From Atrina japonica (Eukaryota > Mollusca > Bivalvia > Pterioida > Pinnidae), in NCBI GenBank assembly GCA_030159075.1, contig BROG01000396.1:152501-216500 (forward strand): a stretch of 64,000 nt of DNA, read 5' to 3'. This document shows positions 35,901 to 45,800 of the stretch, piece by piece. The translations under genes and the position numbers were made by a program. Below the pieces are notes generated by a model. It did not search any database. It saw only the letters and a list, made by a program, of their open reading frames with translations, and was not told the origin of the DNA. Each line of letters starts with the position of its first letter. Position 1 is the first letter of the stretch.

Positions 35901-38900
35901 AAGTAACATCTACTTGTCTGACACACAAAAAATTGACTTGTCCCAGACAAGTGGACACACCTTAATGTTGAACCCTGACCACTGTGTACTCTACACCTAG
36001 AGATCCCCCCCTTTATTTTGGGCCTTTTACAACAGAAAAAAATATTCACTCTGTCTTAAATTTACCTTAATTCACTATAGTCTCATAGATGACACGTATG
36101 TTCATGCCTCACTAATTTGGCTAGAAATTTTCATTTTCATTTTAAATTTACCATCTGATCTGAGAATGAAAATGGGTAAATTCAAACGAGACCTAAAATA
36201 CCCAGGAATATACTATTTACAGTGCTTCATCATACATGCCATATTTTTCTGAGGTCATTCTGGGATTTTTTCTGGGACAAATCACATTTTTCTGGGATAA
36301 ATTATTGAAATATCGCAAAATTCTGGGACACTTTTAAATTCACTTTTCAGATGTTAAATAAATTCAAAATTGTTTTCAGTTCTTTATTTTACATGCTGCA
36401 GTGACTTTTACACTTTTTGGAACATGAACTGGTAGCATGTTCCTGAAATGTTAAATTTACATGACATTATGCCATGATCATGTACAGTGTATATTATCAT
36501 TGTTGAGTCTTCTGAGCCAGTCTTTTTACATGAGTACTTATTAAGGCATACATGTGACAGAAATCACATCATATGCTAGGCCACAACTGGAGATTCTTAA
36601 TTTTTTAGCTGGAGATTTTTAATCGAAGTTTTTATAACTTTTGCAAGTCTTCCTTGTTTTGTTTCATTACTTAGCCAACTGCTACCTTTTTAATATATAT
36701 TGTATGAATTTTGCAAGTTTATACACGTACCAGTTGAATAATACATAACAACTTTGTTTATAAAAAAAAATTAAGTTTCCATAATTTAAATACCAGTCCG
36801 GTCCGGTTCTGTTTTTACTACTTCTGGAAGTACATCTGCCATTACATGTGCTTTGTGACAGTTTAGACCTTGAGGTAAATGCCTTACATGTTTGATTATA
36901 AATAAAATAATAATTTTTTGGTTATTTTTTTTGTTGAAGTACATTACAAATATCTTCTGAGACCGTAAGATGCTGTAAAAACTATTTCTGATGGCTGGTA
37001 TCATGCTTCTAATCATTGATGATCCAAGCATATGTCAAATGACTACTTAGCCTATTTTTATCATCAATTAACTGCCAATCAGTGGACGAGACAACGTTAT
37101 ATAATCATTAACACCCTCAATAATTTATATGCACATAGGCTTTTTACCTGTAAAAGTGTCAACCAGTTGATAATCGGACGTTTGCTAATTAGTAATTATG
37201 AGGACTTGAGACTTCATGTCGACAAAATTGCTGAACAGTTGAAATCTGAGACAGAAGCAAATATTACGGGAAAATCGGTGTCCCGACTTGACATGTTTTA
37301 GGAGGTCGATTTTCCGGGACATTAGGTGTCCCACTGGGACGTATGGCATGTATGCTTCATTTGGATGTAGGCTGATCAACTCAATATAAAATTGTTTCGT
37401 CTTACAATTGTGCTCTCACAAAGTCTGTACAAAAAAGCAAAATTTAATCAGATTGGGCAAGATAAAATCACAGAAAAGAAGATAAACAGTCATAAAAAAT
37501 GCAATTTTCAAGAAAGAACATTTCAAGAAACATTTTTTTTCCTAATCATTCCTTCTCAGAATTAACTTCAATCAAACTTATTGACTATAAATATTTCATA
37601 TAATTTTGAGTCAAATCACAGAAAAAAAGATTCTACAATGAGTGTTAGTTGATTATCATCTTTATCTAACTCAGGTTAGTTAGTTTTCAGAATATGAAAA
37701 GACACGAGGCTTTCCTCATCTTTTCAAATTTTGAAAATTAGTTAACGAGAGTTAGATAAACATGATATTCAACTTACACGAGTTGTTGAATCTGTTTCTA
37801 CCATAACTGAAAACTTGTATATTAGCCTACATCACGTCTTAACACCTCCAGGCTTGAACGCCCATGATCGCGTGAAACCGACACCTCGCTTCAATTTCCA
37901 GACTACATCAATGTCAAAGTAAGGAAACCCTGCGAGATTAGAGACTTTGACAATGGACCTTTTCCCTCCAATTACTTTTATCGCCACTTTACCTCCAACA
38001 ACTGGCCTGATGCACCTTCATGTATAAACATTTTCATTGCAGTAGCAGTGTGGGCTCCGCCAATGAGATTTATTTAGCTCTGATGGTTATTTGTATATGT
38101 TTAATTAACTGCAGCTTCATTTAAACAACCGCTTGATGGTATAACAACACAAGATATGGTAGAAATACATTAATACACTTACCTCCACCAGGAATAATTG
38201 CTAATCTTGTTTCTACTAGTCCCATCTTGGCATTATTTGCTGCAATATCATAACAAAATCGATGTCAAACATTTATATAGGAAAAAAAATTAATTGAACA
38301 AAACTTACATATACAATATAAATGTATATCATATAACAAGCTTGATTAGCAGTTACTGTTTTGTTGGGACCACTTGCAAAGGACTAAATTCTTATTTTTT
38401 ATTTTAATAGTGTTTTACAATAACACGCAGCAAGTTTCCAAAGGTCCCAAAGTTTACTTCCAGTACCATGTCCCACTTAAACCAAGGTTACAAAATGTTG
38501 TGTTTGTCCAAAGCTTATTTCAAAATTTGTAACATTTCACATATAAGCGAAAATGAAAATGTGAAATAGCAAAGAAATCAACTAAACAAACTGTTATGTT
38601 GGTAATGCCTGTTTCACAGTAATTTAGGTAAACTTTTTATTGTACAGAGAATCAAAGATGACTATTTCAATTCTTGTAAAGCTTTGAATTTTCTTTTAGG
38701 TTTTCCTAAGTCAACAAATATCCTCTATCACTGTAAATACTAAACCAAGTAAGCAAATGGATATTCCACTTACATCATCTAATAAAAAATCAAATGTCAA
38801 AACAGAACTGTGGCTCAACATTTTACAGGTAGCAACATCACATTTGGTTAGTGAAACACACAGGAAATGGAAGTCACAGTTCTAGTGGCTGAGACTTAAC

Positions 38901-40995
38901 CATTTAAACACTACAGACCATAATAGACTGGTTCCATTTAAACACTACAGACCATAATAGACTGGTTCCATTTAAACACTTCAGACCATAATAGACTGGT
39001 TCCCTTTAAACACTACAGACCATAATAGACTGGTTCCATTTAAACACTACAGATCATAATAGACTGGTTCCATTTAAACACTACAGACCATAATAGACTG
39101 GTTCCATTTAAACACTACAGATCATAATAGACTGGTTCCATTTAAAAACTAGACCATGATAGACTGGTTCCTTTTAAACACTACAGACCATAATAGACTG
39201 CTTCCATTTAAACACTACAGACCATAATAGACTGGTTCCATTTAAACACTACAGATCATAATAGACTGGTTCCATTTAAAAACTAGACCATGATAGACTG
39301 GTTCCTTTTAAACACTACAGACCATAATAGACTGGTTCCATTTAAACACAACAGATCATAATAGACTGGTTCCATTTAAAAACTAGACCATGATAGACTG
39401 GTTCCTTTTAAACACTACAGACCATAATAGACTGGTTCCATTTAAACACTACAGACCATAATAGACTGGTTCCATTTAAACACTACAGATCATAATAGAC
39501 TGGTTCCATTTAAAAACTAGACCATGATAGACTGGTTCCTTTTAAACACTACAGACCATAATAGACTGGTTCCATTTAAACACAACAGATCATAATAGAC
39601 TGGTTCCATTTAAAAACTACAGATCATAATAGACTGGTTCCATTTAAACACTACAGACCATAATAGACTGGTTCCTTTTAAACACTACAGACCATAATAG
39701 ACTGGTTCCATTTAAACACTACAGACCATAATAGACTGGTTCCCTTTAAACACTAAAGACCATAATAGATTGGTTCCCTTTAAACACTAAAGACCATAAT
39801 AGATTGGTTCCATTTTAACACTAAAGACCATAATAGATTGGTTCCATTTAAACACTTCAGACCACAAGACACTAGTTTAAGACAATAAGAAACAAAGAAC
39901 CACTAAAGGTGGTATGGCTAGATTGTGAGGCACTGACAGAAATTGAAATCAAGATCTGTTTGTGAACACTTATGCCCCTGATAGCAACACAATTCAAGGA
40001 AATAAAGGTTACAAGGGGTATTTAAGGACCAAGGGATCATAAAGGACCACGTCTTAAGTTCTTTCTGTAATTGAACTAAACAAAAAATATATATTTGACA
40101 TTGAACCTGGGATTGTTCAAGGTCAAGGTCACATACAAAGGGTGCAAAGGATAGTGCATATCAAGGTCCATGTATAGGTGAAATTTGAGAGGCTTACTCG
40201 TATGGCCTTATTGTAAATTAGTTAAAATCCAATACACATTTGAATTTATTACCAGTACAGAAAATGTTGATGGTCAAGGTCATAAAGGTTGCAAGGGATA
40301 TTGTTCATCAGGGTCCATCTATTAACAAGGTTTGGAAGGCTATACATTTGACCTTGAGCCTGGAAATGTTCAAAGTCAAGGTAAAAGAGATAATTGCAAC
40401 AGATATTTCTCATCAAGGTCTATCAACCATGAACTTTCAAAGAGGTATCATCAAGGGTCTTTCCGTCATGGACGGGATTTCGATTCGCAATCTGACCAAA
40501 ACGCAAACCATTTAGCTACTTTGAGGTGATAGGGTCGAAACATATTTCTTGAGTCCTGTTAGGTGTGGCATGTTAACTCATCAACCCCTGAGAAACAATG
40601 AACTCTTCTATAAATCAATGATTTAGGAAAAGTCCAAATGTGTCTTTCGGGGTGAATGAGCTAAGGAATTGTTACTGTATTAAAATCATTATAGAATTAT
40701 TGCATGTCGCCTACTCTGCGCGACATCTCCGAAAAGTGAGAGAGGAAAATATCCCAGTGGGATTATATATAAGACAAAAACAAAACAACCAAACGTTAAC
40801 ACAGACGTACATGCTATTCTTATGCAGCATGCTAACGCAACTTCTAGGCCTCCTCCAAGAGCATAACCATCAATGGCTGCTATAACAGGCATTGGTAAAT
40901 TAGCAACTTCTGAAACACTAGCTCGCAGTCCGGCCACAAATGGTCCAGTCTCCTCATTTGTCATTTTGGCACGCTCTTTCAGATCAGCACCTACA

Positions 40996-41040
<45 letters not shown>

Positions 41041-42771
41041 ATACTTGTTATATTTACTCATCAAATATAGCTAAATTTATACATCCTGGCAAGGTGAAGC
41101 CTCGTGAACTCTTCCTTGACCTGGATGAGTTTAAATTTTAGGCAATGCAGGATAACAATATTAAAGTTACGCTGACTAGAGCATGTAAAGTATCCATTTC
41201 CAGTGGGGGGATAAAATGCATTTCCTGTGAAGCCTGTCTTGATGGAAAAGTAAGTAAAAACTAGAATTATCCAAGAGATATTCAAAGGGTTACCCCACCC
41301 TGCCAAGTTATATGAATCAATCAATAATTACCAAAAATATAAGTTACACGAATATGAAATATTGACCTTACATACTACATTCTTTGAGAGAACATGCTGT
41401 AACAAGTTGTGCACCGGGTATGTTGTGTTTAATGAAGCATGAAAAGGTACAAACCTGCACAAAAAACTCCAGGAACATCACTCTTTAAAATGACAACACG
41501 TAAATTTCTATCAAATTTGACGACATTTGTACAATCTGCAAACTGAAAATATTAGAGAAAATATATCAAGTTCAATGTTACTGGACCTAGTCAAAATAGA
41601 AAATTGACTTCAAATTAAAAAAAAAAATGTCTATTTCAGAATATCAAATTTTGTTGTACAGTATCCTTCAGGACTGTAATAAAATTATAATAATTCTACT
41701 AACAAACAAGTACAAATTCCGTCATTTCACATACAACTTGTGTTTAATAGTACCAGTGTTATCCCTATGTGCAAAGTTTGAAGTAAATCAATGTTTATAC
41801 TTTCAAGATAAAGTAAAAACAATATTAAATGTTACATGAGGAAGTTTGTTTACGTACTATTATCTATTTCACTTCCCCTTTCCCTACAAAATAAGAACCC
41901 CCCAAAGGTTAGAAGGTAATATCATTACCTACAATTACTATTTAAAATCAATTGCTATCTTGTTAAACAATGCAAAAGATCTTGTTTTGTGACTAGACTA
42001 AAAGAAAATTTTTGATCCTGTAAAAAAGAAACTAACATTGTGTTAAAACCGATACAAAGGAAGATACATACAGTAAAACCTGCCGTAACAGGTAATGGAC
42101 AGTTTGTCATATTGTTATATAAGACTACTAGCTTTCGTTTTAAATAAACAGACACCTCTCTTACCAGGACAATGGACAAAGCTGTTGGCTAATATGCATA
42201 ATTTCTTTATTTTTAACTCGGAATTAGCAGACACTCTTCCTATGCCTTAGGCAATTTCTCAGTAAGCTGTATGTTGAATACAAGAGCGACTGTGTTGATT
42301 ATGTGTACGAATGCTTTAGCAGTGAATGGTCATCCTCCATTCAGCTAACACCTCTCTATAACGGTCAATTTGATTAGTTCAGCAACTAGCCGCTAAACAC
42401 AGGTTTTGCTGTATATACATAGCTGTTACCTTACAATAAGCTGACACTTTGTTAACTGTCGCACCATATGACTCACAAAATATTGCGGCGATACTAAACT
42501 GACAAAGAGACAGAAATCCAGACTATTACTCGGAACTCTCTTGTATTATGCGGAACTCTCCCGTATATATCAAAGTACTGGTAAATTTACCTCTCTCAAA
42601 AACTGTTTTCCAAGGGCATTCTTGGCATGAGGTCTGTTCATTGAAATGACAGCGATCCCTGTAAAAAATATGATAAATTACAAGTAAACAACAGTACAAA
42701 CATCATACAGTGAGTTGCTTGTGTACATGTATATTATATATATGTATATATTTATATATATGTATATATTT

Positions 42772-42823
<52 letters not shown>

Positions 42824-45800
42824 TATATATATATATATATATATACAAAAAATCACAACTGTATTTATATGTATATACATGTACATGTATAACATTGTAA
42901 TTCAATTTTAGTTTTTTAGTTATCCATTTGTTTGATGTCAATTATTTTGTAACTTGATCGCTGCATTTTTTTCATTCTCTGGTTGTGTGTAGGTGAGTGT
43001 GTGTTTGCATGCAACTGTGTAAGTGTACGTTTTTTCATGTTATTTTGATCATATTGTCCGTATGAAGGGACAGGTCGTCCCGAGAATTTGACTTTTATTT
43101 TGTCAGTGTCGTTAGTCATTTAAGTACTTTATAAACATGTATATCATTGTGTATATATATAACACATTGTGTATATATATAACACATTGTGTATATATAT
43201 AACACAATGTGTACATATATATTACTTACAACTTCATGTATATGCATATGTACATGTAATTGAACCATCGGCTGAGAAAAGGGTTCTTAGGACAATCGGG
43301 GGTGGGGGGCAAATTTGTGATTTTTATGTTTTTAAATACTTAAACATGTGTGGATTTTTATAAAAATACAATATGAGAATGAGTGCTGGCGAGAGCAAGC
43401 CTTGTTGTTTTTGGCACAAAAAATCTACAAAATTAGAAATATTACTTCAAATGGGATTCCTTGTTTTCCCCGCATTCTTTTGTTATGTTATAAGGACCCT
43501 TTAATCAGCCGCTGGTTCAATTATGTTAATTATATGCACATATATTTCTGTTTTATTGTTATTTTACATGCCAGATAAGATTTTTTCACTTACATGTATA
43601 TAGAGATGTCACCAGCTTTATGTGAAGTGCCACTAATTTTGACCTGTGCTATGGACTAATGCCAATGCAGTGTGATGAAAGTAAGGTTATGGCAAGTAAA
43701 TGCAAAAAAATTGGTTGCCTAAAAAATACTTGTCCAATATTTACATGTACTGACAAATTTTTATATAAAAAATTCTTTAATAGGACTGTAGATTCATTAT
43801 TTTTTTTCTTTATAATGCACTTGTCCACGGACAACCAAACTAAAAACAAATTCACTTGTCCGGACAGTAAACGTTACAGGTCGGGCAAGTCGGGCATAGA
43901 GTTTCCTCACCCCTGATTCAGAGTATTCTGATGTAGGGAAAACTGGGTGGTAGAGTCTAGAAAACACACTATAAATATGAGCCAATAGACACACAGGTAA
44001 GTTTTCGCTTAGCAGAGCAAATGTTAAGAAGTGCCTACTTCACTGTATCTACTTTTAAAAATTAGAGTTTACGCTGAAGCATAGAGTTGTGTATAGCCAT
44101 AGGACAGATACAGTGGTGGTATTTCACTGCTGTGAACAGAGCAGTATTATCTATTAGGGACACAGGCTGGTGTGTTATTATATAGATTAGCGATATACTA
44201 ATTTAGTCAAATCCATATACCCGGTACATGTAAGTCGTAACCTGGCAGAGTGGAGTCTTGTGAACCCTTTCTTGACCTTGATGAGGTGAAATTTTAGGTA
44301 ATAAATCATAATATTAAAATTACTCTGACTAGATAAATACTCTCTACTTGTCACTATACATAAGAGAGTATCCAGTGAGGAATAAAACTTTTTCCCCATG
44401 TAGCCTGTCATAATGAAAAATGAATAGAATTATCTGTATGATAATAAAAGGTTACTCCGCCTCGCCATCTTAGGTGAATCAGATAATACAACACCAAATT
44501 GATGCATGCATGCTTAGACTTAGTGCTGGGGACATGCAAGAGACATAGTTTCAGGCAAACAGCCATGTTGTGATAGAGACATGAGCTGAGGTATGATTGC
44601 ATAAAGGACAGAAGATAATTAAGTGCTTGGACAATAGATAGTAAGCTGTATCCACTAGAGATAAAGCGCGCGAGACCGTAGTACTGCAACATGGTGTCAC
44701 AAGTCTCATAAGGTATACAGGGGATGCTTACTCCTCCATGGCACCTGATCCCACCTCTGGATTTCCAGAGGTCCGCATTTGTCCAACGTTCATCAGGTTT
44801 GTGCATTTTATCCTGGATATCCCAAAGATTAATAGATCAACTTTGGTAGTCTGACATGTGTGCTCTGGGCAATTTGTTCTTGTTTATAGTATTGCAAATG
44901 CCCAGATACTGTAAATAAAAACAAATTGCCTAAATCAGACTTGTCAGACTACAAGTTTGGTTTCTGTGATTTTTATGAGTTGATGATCAATCATCAACTG
45001 CGTAATGTTATGACTGAGTAATGTTATGGTAAGTTGTTTACTGGGATCAAGTTAAAGCAGATTCGGAAACTCTGAAAATAACATATATGTATTTTCTCAG
45101 TAAAAAGGCTGATGTCATATTGTGACAGTAAATTCAAAATTCAAAATTTACAACATGACAGTGGTGCCCTTTATTGAAATTACATGTAACATGCAATATA
45201 TTTCAAACATATGTATACACAATGTATATTTTTTTCAGTATACTGAGTGTATTATACCTCATTAAAACTTAATGATTACCATCAACTCGTATCAGTACTT
45301 TGATTATATCTTGGCAAGGGCTATATGCCGCTATAGTCTGAGTCACATTAGGTCACGAATTTCAAAATGAATTTGTAAAGTAACTAATTGTCGTGAGGAA
45401 TCAGTGATTGTGTATTAACAGCAACCTTTCTTTTCACACTACAATACAATAATAATATTCGGAAAGTTCCGAATTGATAAAATCACGTTTTCCAACGATA
45501 TTACACGAAAAGGTCTGTCGGATGATTTCATCTAGTGTTATAGCCTGAGATCCTGGCCCAATCATACTTTGTCAATCAGTGAGTCAGGCTAAATCAGTAT
45601 AACTAATTAATGAACGTTCCTTTTCTTTCACTCCAGCTCTCAATCTTTGACAGGGTATCGGGTTATTTCGGCACCGAGTAACTTCGGCACTTGTAAGCAA
45701 GTATTTTCGGCACTTCCAAAAACATGCATTGAAACTTTATTTTTAGGAAATAAATTCATCATAAGATATTAATTCATTTATGTTAATCAATATTAGCTGC

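Noticed and set aside
37032..37301. 89-codon plus-strand frame in ECHDC2 intron 5
   Set aside because: Partly protein-like at its end ([19 protein letters not shown]), but no family, no splice partners and no promoter signal were seen. Kept only as a note in the intron entry.
38895..39870. CRISPR-like regular spacing of the 34-bp repeats
   Set aside because: There are no unique spacers. The units abut one another, and the genome is clearly eukaryotic.
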